Positions 1 through 10,802 of a stretch of DNA of 29,846 bases are shown here, piece after piece. The position numbers and the translations under genes were made by a program. A model generated the notes under the pieces. The model searched no databases, was not told the origin of the DNA, and worked only from the letters and a program-made list of their open reading frames with translations. The DNA comes from Nymphaea colorata (Eukaryota; Streptophyta; Magnoliopsida; Nymphaeales; Nymphaeaceae), in NCBI RefSeq assembly GCF_008831285.2, contig NW_022205186.1:1-29846 (forward strand), given 5' to 3'. Positions within the stretch are counted from its first letter, which is position 1; every line of letters starts with the position of its first letter.

Positions 1-2149
1 ATCAAATAAAAAAAAAACAGAACAAGAACATTGTCAACTCAGAAAGCTAATACCAGTTAACCAGCAGAAAATACACTAAACTAACCCTGGATCTCTGGAG
101 GTCAGCCGAGAGACGAACTATCATCGATGAGAAGTTGATGATGTTGGACTCATTCTGCAGCTGCTGGATTGCTTGTTCCTCAATGTTTTGGGAGAGGAAG
201 AAGTAGGCAGGGAGGAGAAATAGGGCCGGTCATGGCTGCCCGGATGTTGCTCAAATATTCCTCTAGCCTTGGTGTCTGTCGGGCACGGTGCCACCTTGCT
301 TCAACCAAGTAAGCTCTGCACACACTCACCCACTGCCCAAGAGTAGAAGAGAGCAAGTCAATTAGAAAGTGAAGCTAATATACTAATGTGATGATGTGAA
401 GAGTAGAAGAAATATTTCATAGAGAAAGTGTCGTACCGCTCTCCTCATGTGTGAAGTGATATCACGGCCATGCCTCCTAAGAACAGTGTAGCTGATCTGG
501 TTGGTTGTGTTGTAGACAGCCGCATAGAAGACCCTCAGTGACTGAGGCAGCTGCTCTGCCGCTTGAAGATCCCACTGCGTATATACAATTAGAGCATACC
601 TCATTGGCTCCTAACAATGTAAGCAGAAACTAGAGACAGAGTTGCTCTCTCATTCAATTTCACCATGATCATCCTTTACCTCTCAACAACTTGCACAAAG
701 CGTTCGAGCTCCTCAACAGACTGATGCTCGCTGAAGATGTCCTCAACGGTGGCCATCAAGTACGAGACCCTGGCGAGTTGCATCCTGTACTGTGAGAACT
801 GTGGCTCATGCATCTTCCCCACCGCCATGAAGTAGCTCTCCACCAGCCTATCTCTGGCGAAAGCTAATGTGCTCGCCCAAGCCCAAGTCCCTCCACCACC
901 TGCAAACACCCAAAACAAAGGACTCATGGTTGATTATTCGTGGACCCAATGATGCAGGCCAGCAACAATGTAACATACAAGATATTCATTACTGATATAC
1001 ATATATACATAGAATGACATTAGTTGCTGCATTATTATCAACTATTAACCAAGTTATTTAGGCAAAAGTGCAAGAATGAATTGTACCCGGATAACTCCCT
1101 GAGCTCTCTTTGGTGGATTGTCTGCACCATGTTGAAGTCCAGCCTAGCAAACTCATGCAGCACTTGGCTTCTGCGGTCCGTCCTCTCGAATGTCTCAATA
1201 TACTCTCGGGCCTCGACCCTGCGAACCCTTCTGTGGAGCGGAACCTGCAGAGCACGCTGTACCTGTCGAGACATCCTCTGGTCCATGCGGCTTATCCTTG
1301 CTCTAAGATGCTCTGAAGAGAAGGCCGTAGCTTCTTCCAACACAGTTTCTCCTTCACAGGCTAGTTGTGATGCTTCGTAGAGGCTCAGCAACCCTCTCAC
1401 GTCCTCACGAAGATTCTCAGAGAACCGGCCTGACTGTTCCCTAAATCTACTAAAGCACTCTACGAAATGCAAAAAGAAACTTTAATGGTTAGTGTCAATT
1501 AACACATTCGTAATAGACAGTCTAGATTAAGAACTAATTATTGAGTCAATTTTTGGAATTAACACATGTGTATATATATATGTATACCTGCAGAAACATT
1601 ATAGCCATGTTGCCTCAGAATTCTGAACCGAAGTGAAGAGGAGTAGAGGTCCTCAAATCCTCTAGTGCTCGTGGATATGGCATCTAGCGATCGCCTGATC
1701 TCACTCTCAAAGTGATACGCTACACCTAAACGTTCAAGTGAATCGATGAGCTCCAACTGAGCCACTTGCTCAGTTGTAGATGTTATAAGTTGTCGGACTT
1801 CTCTTCTCAATTCTTCGACTCTGGTCCTTTGTGTTTCGATCTGCTTTGATTTTCATGTCTTTCAATTATGATCACATCATCACACCCAAATAAACAAAAT
1901 AATAGTCAGATCAGAGGTATGGAAAATTACTGATGTTGCGCTGGTAATGGACTGGATGAAGTCATAGTTCCATGTACTTGGCTGGTATCTGGAAGGCCTC
2001 CTTTGAGCAGCAGACCTACCGCAGCCCTCAGCCCTTGGCTCACATCTCACCAGGGTGGTGCTCCATGGCTTGAACCCAGCCTTGCTATTAGAAGCAAGCT
2101 TGGGGGAAGTAACAAAAAGAGTGGAAAGGGAGGCAAGATGAGCAGCCAT
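1..2149 (-). pseudogene. Terpene synthase, left copy: exons 1-6, three frame errors, cut by edge
   Basis: Exons are 2149-1931, 1840-1588, 1459-1087, 899-680, 574-437 and 332-86; exon 7 would lie beyond base 1. Exons 1-3 look identical to the right copy. Exon 6 has an extra A at 218-220. Exon 5 lacks one C at 574-575, which removes the G that completes the split Arg codon. Exon 4 has an extra A at 860-862. Each shifts the frame. All three are one-base changes in or next to short homopolymers and all lie within 900 bases of the window edge. They are therefore more likely consensus errors than mutations, and this may be the same physical gene as the right copy. If the copy is real, it is a pseudogene. 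Confidence 0.8.
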
Positions 2150-2220
2150 TAGAACAGTGTGTGTTTGTTGTTGAATGCTGAATGCTTTCACTGCCTCTCG
2201 GATGACTTAGCTCAGGATTG

Positions 2221-3220
2221 GTTTGCTAATTTATATAGAGCTGCATCCGAGTGTGGATTGCGTGTCTATAATGGTTTGAGAATTTTAATTAGGTTCAATC
2301 TATTAAAATATGGTGTTTGCATAACCTATAAATGTTTAATGCTTTTTTCTTTGTATATAAATAGAAAGCATTAAACTATGACACTTGGCCAAGCCATAAT
2401 TATTTGGCACTTTTATTTTATAGATAGAATGCATTCTTTCTTCAAGTTTTTGATATGCATTATAATCCGACACTTATTTGTTAATGCTCACCACTAAAAC
2501 CATTTTTATGAAAGACCATGTTTATTTTTTACAAGTATTTGAGTAATTGCACCCCTTCACCTTTAAGTGGTGCTACTTGCCGTTTCAACAATATTATGAA
2601 CATGGTTTGCTAGCTTATAAAGAGCTGCATCCAAGTGTATATTGCGTGTCTATAATGGTTAAAGAATTTTAATAAGTTTCAATCTCTTAAAAATATGCTA
2701 TTTGCGTAAGCTATAAATGTTTGATACTTTTTTCTTTCTATATAAATGGAATGCATTAAACTATGACACTTGCCTAAGCCATAGTTATTTGGTACTTTTA
2801 TTTTATTTGTGTATAGATAGAATGCATTCTTTCTTCACGTTTTTGACGGGCATTATATCCGACACTTATTTGTTAATGCTCACCACTAAAAACCATTTTT
2901 ATGAAAGACCATGTTTATTTTTTACACGTTTTTGAGTAATTGCACCCCTTCACCTTTAAGTGGTGCAACATGTCCTTTCAACATTATTATGAACATGGTT
3001 TCCTACCTTATAGAGAGCCGTAATCGAGTGCACATTGCGTGTCAATAATGGTTAGAGAATTTGAATGACGAGTGACATCTTACATTATGTTGCTTACATA
3101 AGCTATAGTCGTTTGACACACTTTCTTTGAGCAAAATAAAATGCACTAAAAGATGGTGTTTGTGTAAGTTATAATTCTTTGTATAAATGTGGAATGTATT
3201 CATTGCTTCAATGAAAATTT
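2221..3220. repeat. Tandem ~390-bp promoter units (2.5 copies), left copy
   Basis: Units begin at 2221, 2605 and 2998, each opening with GTTTGCTA or GTTTCCTA followed by a TTATA-rich word and GAGC. Units A and B are close to 390 bp and visibly similar throughout, sharing landmarks such as GCGTGTCTATAATGG, CTATAAATGTTT, CACTTATTTGTTAATGCTCA and CACCCCTTCACCTTTAAGTG. Unit C is shorter and more diverged. The first unit contains the TATA box of the minus-strand terpene synthase, so the core promoter and its upstream sequence have been multiplied. Short open frames inside are not convincing. Confidence 0.85.
2229..2237 (-). promoter_or_regulatory. TATA box of terpene synthase (left copy)
   Basis: The same TATATAAAT as in the right copy, about 80 nt upstream of the ATG at 2149, in the first promoter repeat unit. 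Confidence 0.5.
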
Positions 3221-3455
3221 TAATGGGTTGGTGTCGCAGCTGGCCCACACCAGCCACCATGTGTTTCTGCCAATGTTCTGAGCAAAGCATGTAAGGGAGA
3301 AGAGGAAAAAGAAAAGAATGATCAAAACATGTGGCAGACCCAACTATCTTTAAGGCCTCTTTCACAAAAAGAAACCACTAACCTCACTACTGGTCATATG
3401 CCAAAGGAGAAAGAAAGGAAGGAAGGACAAAGCTACCCACCCCTTCAACCACAAT

Positions 3456-3827
3456 TAGGGATGTCAATGGATCATAGTCAAATTGGATTTACCTTTAGCC
3501 ATATCTAAATCCAAATCTAGAATCCTATTTCAGAAATTCTATTTGATTTGAATATAATTTTCATATTCATATCTGAATACGAATTTTGAACTGAAATTGA
3601 CCCATTTTGAACTGAATAGGATATTTGCATAATAACAAATCTGATTCAAATCCATATGCAAATCCAACCGGATGTTCATGTATATCCGAAAATCTGATTG
3701 GAAGCCAATTATTAAAGCTGAATTCAATCCTACTTTTTAATAGGATATTTTTTTCTTTTTCATATCCAATTTCTTCGAAACAGATCGATTAGATTTTCTA
3801 TCCAAAGCTGATATATAGGCATCCCTA
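3456..3827. mobile_element. MITE-like element with TAGGGATG/CATCCCTA ends (left copy)
   Basis: A 372-bp AT-rich stretch opens with TAGGGATGTCAATGGATC and closes with GCATCCCTA, giving short terminal inverted repeats. The interior is built of degenerate words resembling ATCCAAATC, CATATTC and GAATTC, typical of small non-autonomous plant repeats. No open frame for a transposase is present. A relative with the same GATCCATTGACATCCCTA end lies inverted near 19795-20056. I see no clear target-site duplication. Open frames inside are by-products of the repeat. Confidence 0.55.
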
Positions 3828-5875
3828 TGCGCAACTATGGGTGCCAGTGGTTTGGATTTAGGGAGGACTTGGGATTCAGATGTGGGCTCTACTTTTCAAA
3901 ACTGAATTTGGATCGAAGAAGCATATGATCCCAAATATATTGGGTTGCATCTCCGTAACACTAAGTGGACTCGGGCCTGAATATGGCATAAAACATAAAG
4001 GAACACAAATTTGATTAGTAATGGCACAATGCTTTTTTACTAGCTACAGTTCAAAATCAGGTCCATAATCAGATGTGCCCAACCTAGAAAATGGTGGAGG
4101 CAATTTTTTTAATAAATTTTAATTATAAAAATATGCTAAATTTTTCTTCTTCTTCTTTTTTCATAAAGAAAGTGATGTTCTCGTCACTTTGTCTTTTTTA
4201 CTGGTGGAATCAAATTTAAATTTAGCTAATCTGGTTTTGTTGAAAAATTAGAAATACTCTAGCTATAAGCCACATATTAGACAAATAAGAGACCATAAGG
4301 ACTCACTGATCTCTCAACAGTTTGACTTACGTTCTCATTCTGAGACATTCAATAATACCCATCATGTATATTATATTCTCACCATAGCGATAATTTCTCT
4401 TATAACACTATGTCATATTTGTTAAATTATTGGTATTTGATTTTTTTAATGTTTTAAAGCAAGAAAACTGATTAATGCTGAGACACCATTAAAATTTTAA
4501 AACAAATAATTTCTTAAAAAAAAAGAATGACTGTCTTGAAAAAAAAAAAGAGGGGCCACTATCGATAGACTTTAGGGAGTCAAAATCAGAAATTTTACAC
4601 ACTTATCAAGAAAGCATCCAAAGTGAAGCTTTTCTCTCTTCTTTTGCCCTAACTTCTACGAAATGAAATAAAAAAAAAAGGCCACTTGAAATGAAATAGG
4701 TCAAAAGACTAATAACAAAACCTAACCATGAGTACGTAATTGGTCTGAGCCAACTTTGCGTGGCTAGTGCCACTTGATCATGCCCTGTTGCTATGGTTAG
4801 AGAGACCTTTCACATTCCATTCTGAGATCTTGGTTCTGTCAAACAGAGTTTGTTGAAATAAAACAGCTCAACTGGATTAATATCAGTCCTGGACATCATC
4901 AGCTTTGTCTCTTCATAACAGGGATGTTCAGCCTTACGTTTGGCAAGGTCGATGGCATTCCCTCGCGGCACGAACAAGTTGTACTTCTAGTCAATGGTCA
5001 GATCATGAAACTTGGATGGGATAAATAAAATTTTGGATTTGGAAAAGAAAAATCATGCATCCAAACTTTTACATAATACAATGAGAAATCCGACAAATGT
5101 GAGAAAGAGGAAGTGTAGGTGATGTAGAAGTTTGTGGATTGGGAATTTTTCCGGATTTATTTAACACCAATCATAGACCATGCCTGTAGCGCACTACCTT
5201 CATTTTCCTTCTCTTTCCATTATCGTAGAGTGAACAACAAGCCGATTTATTTCCATTTTCAAACATTTCTCTCACTTCTTTCTTTTTTCTCGATGCCAAC
5301 CTTGTTCACAACTCACTTTTCCATTTTCCCCATATTATTATGAATGAAAAAGAAAGTGATTTGTGGAAAATATTATCTTGGTAGAAACCATGTTTCCAAA
5401 TCAAAAGAAAACTAGAGTTTGATATGCATGATAAGCAGCTTTGTTTGTTTGAAAAATTTAATAATGTAGATTGCATTTTCATGGTTGGGATTTGGCAATC
5501 GTGGACATGTCAATGGCCTAAAATTAAATCTATTTAAATTTGTACAGTTAAAATTTTTTAATGTTTTTGCCATTGATCCACTTCTTTCTTTTCAATTATA
5601 CAAATAGGTGAGCAAACCCCGTGTAAAAATTAGTGATTGATAACAAGACAGCCGAGAGTTTTTTTAACTAAGCTTTTTTCTATAAATTATTGACTGTTCA
5701 TCACAATTTAATCAAGATTAGTGAATATTTGCGCCGTCGTCTTAAATTCCAAATTCTGGATGTATGAACACAAGTATGGCCCATTACTAGGAAGCCAATC
5801 CTGCTGATACATCAATGTACCAGCGACACTCATGATAGTAAGTATCATTTACCAAATAATCTTATTGTAAGGATG
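3828..5875. other. Intergenic, no convincing gene (left copy)
   Basis: AT-rich sequence with homopolymers and no gene I can support. Two items stand out. An open minus-strand stretch of 58 codons at 4810-4986 has coding-like composition and is preceded by an in-frame TAG at 4987-4989; I do not recognise it. The segment 5040-5170 resembles 10080-10225 and so belongs to a dispersed repeat. The same content recurs at about 26667-28710. Confidence 0.6.
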
Positions 5876-6080
5876 TAGGCTGGGGCAGAAGGAGGGGGAA
5901 CTGGCAGGAGCCATGGCCCCTCCCCCTCATGTTTTGGGGAAAAAAAAATTGATACCTACATTTTAATAAATTTTTAAATTGGCCGATTTAAAATTTTTGA
6001 AAAATATTGTTTAGCCCTTGTATAGTTTTTGCAAATACTGTTCAGCCCATCCTACAAAAAATTGCTGGCTTCACCCCCGG
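5876..6080. mobile_element. Dispersed small element, GGCCCCTCC...GGCTTCACCCCCGG (left copy)
   Basis: A GC-rich head (near 5876-5935) and tail (near 6065-6080) flank an AT-rich middle with paired AAATTTTTAAA-like words and 'tttagccctt', the style of a common plant non-autonomous repeat. A related tail occurs inverted at about 17165-17220, and related 'cagcccct...ttggtcc' pieces occur in both arms of the large inverted repeat (about 14650-14705 and 18410-18475). No coding capacity. Exact ends are uncertain. Confidence 0.4.
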
Positions 6081-6720
6081 ATCTCATGGTCTACTGTTTT
6101 TTTTTCATATCCATTTCATCTCAAGTTAATGAAATTATGAGTACCTCATGTCAGAACGTCATCACAATCAATAGGAGAAGAAGAGCTAATAAGAAAATAG
6201 ACTGACATAGAAAATATATCTCTAGCAGGAAATTCTTGCTTGTGGGTAAGAACTGCCTCCACTGTAGCTTGCATGTGACTGTGTAATTTCATAAGATCAT
6301 CTTGCTTGAGTAGTTGTTCTAGAATCCCCTATCCCCAATACTCATACCAAATTTTCACCTTCTTACTGTTACCCAAACACCGCTATTAACTCCATTACCA
6401 TATTATTAAGGCTCGATCATGTTTTGCTTAGGTTTCCTAAAGCAGTGGTTGTGGGTATCCAAGAATGTTTTGGATGCATAGTGAATATGAAAGTTAAATG
6501 AAAAGAGAAAGAATTCTCTATGCTTGAAAGAAAATTAGATAAGTCATTCATACCACAACATGCGTATTAAAAAAAAAAAGGTTTTCAAAAATGAGTTGTA
6601 TGCCATCCAAGTGTAGTCCGAATGATAAGGATCATGGGTATTGCACCTTAATATTGGCCTGGGTGAAGTCAAATGATTTTGGGGAATGCAAAATGGGAGC
6701 TTTTTTTGTTTAATATATAA

Positions 6721-6740
<20 letters not shown>
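6081..6740. other. Intergenic with dispersed-repeat pieces (left copy)
   Basis: No gene is seen. Positions 6085-6157 and 6338-6385 are the inverse of a continuous stretch at about 17040-17130, so the roughly 180 bases between them look like an insertion here or a deletion there. The segment ends in an AT microsatellite at 6711-6740. The same content is at about 28914-29562. Confidence 0.5.
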
Positions 6741-6762
<22 letters not shown>

Positions 6763-7431
6763 TTAGAAGAGAGAGTAAAAGGGAGAGAAGTCTAAAAGGA
6801 GGGGAGTAAAGGTGGGTGGGGGAGGAGACAAGAACCAGTCCAGTTGACCTCATAATGGCACCACTAATCTTAAAATCGACATTGTTTTTCAATACCATTA
6901 GGATAACACCCTCCAAGAATCAAACTGAAGACATGGCTGTAACACGCTGCCTAACTCAACCATTGTCCTACCCATTATTTGTTTAAAGGGGGTGGAGAGA
7001 GAGAAAAAGAGAGGGGGGTTTAAAAAAGAAAAAAGAGAGATTAAAAGAGAGGTAAAAGAGAGAGAGAGAGAGAAAGAAAGATTTTTAAAAAGGGAGAGAG
7101 AGAATTGAAGACATAAAGAAAAAAGAAAAATTTTAGAGAGAGAGATCTAAAAAGAAAGAGAAATCATAGAGAGAGAGAGATAGAGAAAAATAGGAGAGAG
7201 AAATAGAGAAATCCAAGAGAGAAATATTAAAAAAAGAAAAAAGAAAAAAGTGAGATTAAAAGAGAGGTAAAATAAAGAGAGAAAAAGAAAGAGATTTTAA
7301 AAAAGGGAGAGAGAGAACTGAAGAGAGAGTGAGAGAGAGAAAAAAGAGAAATTTTAGAGAGACAGATCTAAAAAGAGAGAGAAAGAGAGAGGAAAGAAAT
7401 AGAGATATTAAAAGAGAGATTTTGCGTTTTT
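6741..7431. repeat. GA-rich polypurine tract (~700 bp)
   Basis: The tract starts with an (AT)n(AG)10 compound microsatellite. From about 6991 to 7431 it consists almost entirely of purine words such as GAGAGA, AAAGAGAG and GGGAGAG, with short T runs. Positions 6820-6985 are a less pure interruption that carries a tRNA-like relic. There is no coding potential. The right copy of the long repeat ends inside the same tract at 29846, where consensus quality falls. Confidence 0.85.
6905..6970 (-). repeat. tRNA-like (possible SINE) relic
   Basis: On the minus strand, TGGTTGAGTTAGG at 6962-6950 resembles a tRNA box A and GTTTGATTC at 6925-6917 resembles box B, each with about one mismatch. The spacing is roughly that of a tRNA. 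No cloverleaf is convincing, so this is at most a decayed tRNA-derived SINE head. It recurs at about 29730-29795. Confidence 0.25.
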
Positions 7432-8925
7432 AAATTCTCTTTCCTGGATGGAAACTAGGATTAATGAGTCTGGAGAATGCTTTAAATATTATAACAACAT
7501 CATTACATTTGTTGTAGGTCAGAGAGAAACTTAAGCTGATAAAGAAAGAGTCTAAGCAAAGTCTCCAATGCCTTTAATTTCAAAAGTTTGAAATGCTTTT
7601 GAAACTATCAAAAAAATCTTTGTTTGCATGTATACATAGTAAAGAAGACATCCTATCTAATCTTGGCAATTATGAGAAGACGCCCCTCCCATCATTAGGT
7701 ATAAGATGAAGCCTAGATAATGAGGAAGAATCGTCTACTTTAGAAGAAGTAGATGAAGGAAGCTCCTCCCCTGATCCTCTTGTACTCAAATCCCGTCGAA
7801 GGAGCATTTCTGAAGGAAAATCACTCTTTTGGGATTGCTAATATAATGACAAATAAATGCTTTATCAAGAGAAGAAGGATTCAAAGGTCGCTAAAGTAGT
7901 GGTCTAAAACTAATAGCAGGTATGTATTAATCTTGAACCTGACTAGATAAAAGGTACCGATCTTGAACCTGACTAGATAAAAGGTACCGATCTTGAATCT
8001 GACTTCCTCCCTTGATAATGGATTTATGGATTTTTGACGAACGACAAAGCTATGTGATAGCTTCAATAGGATTTTTGGCAGAGCATTCTTGATGTGGTTC
8101 AGTACCAAAGACTCTAAACAATTTGTTAATGAGAAAAAGAAAAAAAATAAATTGCAGTAACACGTGAATGTTAAAGGATTGGCTTCAAATAAAATCTCAT
8201 GTTACCATATCAAATTTATCGGATATTCATAATTCGATTTTGAATTTGGATTTAAATACTAAGGAAGAAAAATCCATGGCGTATCCACATTCAAATTTGA
8301 TTTAAATTCACAATTCAAATTTGATTTTAGATTTAGATCCACACCTGAATCCAACTTTTAACTACAAGAAGCAAAACCACATTATGATATGTTAAGAATG
8401 TACAGATATTCAAAACGTATAAATTGGGTGTATGATAATTCATTTAAAATTGAATTCGAAAGAAACCTGAATCAGAATATGATGGGATATTTAGGTAAAA
8501 CTGAACCCGTATTCGAATCCAATCAAAAGTCATTTCCTAAGTATAAATCCATTCAGTTTTTTAATTAAAGTGTTGTTTTTTTCTTTTTTCATATCAACTA
8601 ACTTTTTCAGAGTAATGAATGTGCATTCAAATTCATTACTTCAAAATAGATGTGAATACATACATGAAGTTGCTTCTAGAGAATTCTTACTACAACAAAT
8701 ATTCGACGTCCAAATAACTGAATCATCCAACCACCACCTTTGACATTTCATAATGAAAAAATGAATGCAAAAGATCAAAACTGAAGTGGCTGCACTTGGC
8801 AATGGTAAAGAAACAAAACTAAAATGCTCCAGCTTCTGACACATCCAATGCATTGGGCAATCACCTCCCCTACCTAAAAAAAAAAGGAAAAAAGGAACAA
8901 GAATAGAAAGTTGGGTTGGGGGGAG
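7432..8925. other. Intergenic, AT-rich, degenerate repeats
   Basis: No gene is recognised. About 8200-8545 is made of ATTCAAATTTGA-like words related in style to the TAGGGATG-type elements and is probably a decayed one. A short 30-bp tandem repeat lies at 7931-8005. A poly-A/GGAGGAGG run lies near 8875-8937. Confidence 0.5.
7931..8005. repeat. 30-bp tandem repeat, 2.5 copies
   Basis: A 30-base unit starting TCTTGAACCTGACTAG and ending GGTACCGA occurs perfectly twice (7931-7960, 7961-7990). It is followed by a half unit with one change (8005 end). Because the unit length is a multiple of three, a minus-strand open frame crosses it with a repeated decapeptide; I regard that frame as fortuitous. 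Confidence 0.9.
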
Positions 8926-9700
8926 GAGGAGGAGGAGTCATTGCCACCCTTGACGGAGTCGAGCATATGCATGGGCTGGTATGATCAGACCCAGCCCGGT
9001 AACTTTGCGGGCCAGGTATCGGACATTACATGCAGCAAGTCGCTGGCCTGGTAAGCCCAACAATTTTTTTATTTTTAATTTTTAAATACATTTTGAAGTC
9101 TGTTTACTTTGTAAGGGTTTCAAACTTTCAAAAATTGAAAGTTAGATTTAGTATTCGTTTTCTTCCTTCGCCGTTGGGGTCTCACCAGGCTGCATCGCCG
9201 TCATCGCACCTCCTGGCTTGCGCGGCCGTGCCTTCCATGCCATCACCAATTTGTTGCCTCTGTTCCAAATCCAAACCATTTGTCGCCGCCCAACTACTGC
9301 TCAGCTTGAGGACTCATCGATTCCATTATCACGAGTCTACCGTGTCTCTCTCTCTTTCTCCCTCTCTCTCTCTCTGTGGATGGTTGTTCTACATTGGAAA
9401 GAATCTGATGTGAATGACTGTTCTCCGTTGGGCTGAATCAGGTGACATTCGTAAGATGGGGAAGGCGGGATGGTGGTTGAAGAGCATGTTGGGTTTGGCC
9501 GGTCCAATCGGAGCGTGAAGTGGTGGAGGAAAGAAGCAGGAGGAAGTGGCAGTCTGGCAGAAGCGATGCCACGGAGGCTGCAAAAATGGGCCAGGCCTCA
9601 TGCATTCTTTTCATCGCCCGGTACCGGGTGCGGCTTGACCTGTTAATAGTGGGCCGGGTAGCAGGCTAGCAGGGTCCATGCCCGTGTAGTTAAAATATCT
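8926..9700. other. GC-richer island with repeat-like ends, unrecognised
   Basis: This segment is distinctly more GC-rich than its surroundings. Both ends carry words such as CAGCCCGG, GGGCCAGG, GGTACCGGG and GGGCCGGGTA in roughly opposite orientation (near 8985-9030 and 9590-9680), as in a small non-autonomous element. The middle (9160-9440) contains CT microsatellites and overlapping open frames of up to 127 codons. I cannot match these to any family, and they read through simple sequence. It could be a MITE-like element or a captured gene fragment. Confidence 0.35.
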
Positions 9701-10802
9701 TTTAATATAAATTTAAGACGTTTGGCTTTATCCCTTAGCCAAGTGGTAATGTGTATGTGTGTGTGTTTGTTAATGACATTAGATGGGGTACAAAGGCTTC
9801 AGACTTACAATCTCAACTAGTAACAACTAAAATACTCTTAAGATAATATCTAAAAGGTTAGATTGTTATTCAAAAAAATAGTTTTGAACATTGCGTTTAG
9901 ATGTATATAATTGTCCACTTGGTTCAACCATCATCTTCTGGTCTCCTCTCTCTCTCTCTCTCTCTCTCATATTACTTTATGTGAATCTTACCATTATGAC
10001 AAAGGTTAAGATATGGCTGTTTGACTCAATATGTATTTTTGCAACGAGTCCAATACGAACTTTATACTAAATAAATTTGGATTGCAGATCATATATGTAA
10101 AGTATTTTTACATAATAAAATCAATGAAATAAAAGATTAACAAGAAATCTGACAAGTCCGAAAGGGGGAACTCTAGGGGATGTAGAAGGCTTGGCTTTGG
10201 GGATTTTCTTCCAGAATTATTTACGAGCAAGTAAATTAAGAAATTGAATTTCTTCTTTAACACAACCTATAAAAAATGTGCCGATGAGTATTTTTCTCAT
10301 GTATTCTCGTATTATAACAGATCACACCACGATTGATGGGAATTAAAGTTAATGTGAATGAAGAAAATATAATGAAATGGAGAGAGAAAAGAAGCAGCAA
10401 TATGAACGTAGCAATTCTGGAAGAGAAGAAGAATACAGTGTAAGGAATTGACAAAACAGCGTGAAAGGACTGAAGCCAATGAGTAACAACTAACAGAATT
10501 GAAGGCAGAATTTCTTGAGCCGTCAAGTGCCGAATTTCTTCCGTAACTTGATTACTTCAGCGCTCTACCACTCGCAAGAGGATAATGTAGTGGTGGTGGT
10601 GATCAAACAGACCCACCTGCTCAATTTGAATTTTATGAGGAGAAGACCAATGGGAGGTGGAAATCTATAAGTCAACGAAAATTTTTCGGCAGCCTGGTCT
10701 TTATGTGCAGTTTTTTGCCTATTTTGTTCGCAGCCTTCTGACAATTACTTCTCTTCCTCTGCCCTTCAATCTACCAAGAAACTGGGAGTGGGGTTGCAGG
10801 AG
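9701..10802. other. Intergenic upstream of the NLR pseudogene
   Basis: No gene is supported. A perfect box A-like TAGCCAAGTGG lies at 9738-9748, next to a GT run and without a good box B, so it is only a hint of a SINE. A CT microsatellite is near 9944-9969. Positions 10080-10225 resemble 5040-5170 (shared words ACATAAT, AGAAATC, GGATGTAGAAG). The last 65 bases match the sequence upstream of the second NLR fragment at 21839, suggesting a shared leader. Confidence 0.45.

Larger units (their letters stand above)
1..7030. repeat. Direct repeat of 22.84-kb period, left copy
   Basis: This stretch recurs in the same orientation at the right end of the window. It holds terpene synthase exons 6 to 1, the repeated promoter units, two MITE-like elements and the start of the GA-rich tract. 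Matching begins at base 1 and the right copy stops at the last base of the window, so neither outer boundary is a true repeat edge. Positions about 960-2490 appear identical to the other copy. Differences are nearly all one-base changes in A/T or C/G runs and gather within the first 930 bases. The offset drifts only from 22839 to about 22825 over 7 kb. Confidence 0.95.

Noticed and set aside
1024-1380. Plus-strand open frames of 68-118 codons opposite terpene synthase exon 3 (and again at 23861-24217)
   Set aside because: They are antisense shadows of a well-supported exon with proper splice sites and family motifs.
7931-8005. CRISPR-like array
   Set aside because: Units are directly abutting with no spacers, only 2.5 copies, and the DNA is plant nuclear.
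7881-8108. Minus-strand 75-codon frame with a repeated decapeptide
   Set aside because: The peptide repeat is produced by the 30-bp DNA tandem repeat; there is no family match and the surroundings are AT-rich intergenic DNA.
9030-9436. Two overlapping plus-strand frames of 127 and 72 codons
   Set aside because: They run through CT microsatellite and repeat-like GC-rich ends, and neither resembles a known domain.
9738-9800. Possible tRNA gene from a perfect box A-like TAGCCAAGTGG
   Set aside because: No box B at tRNA spacing and no cloverleaf; at most a SINE trace.
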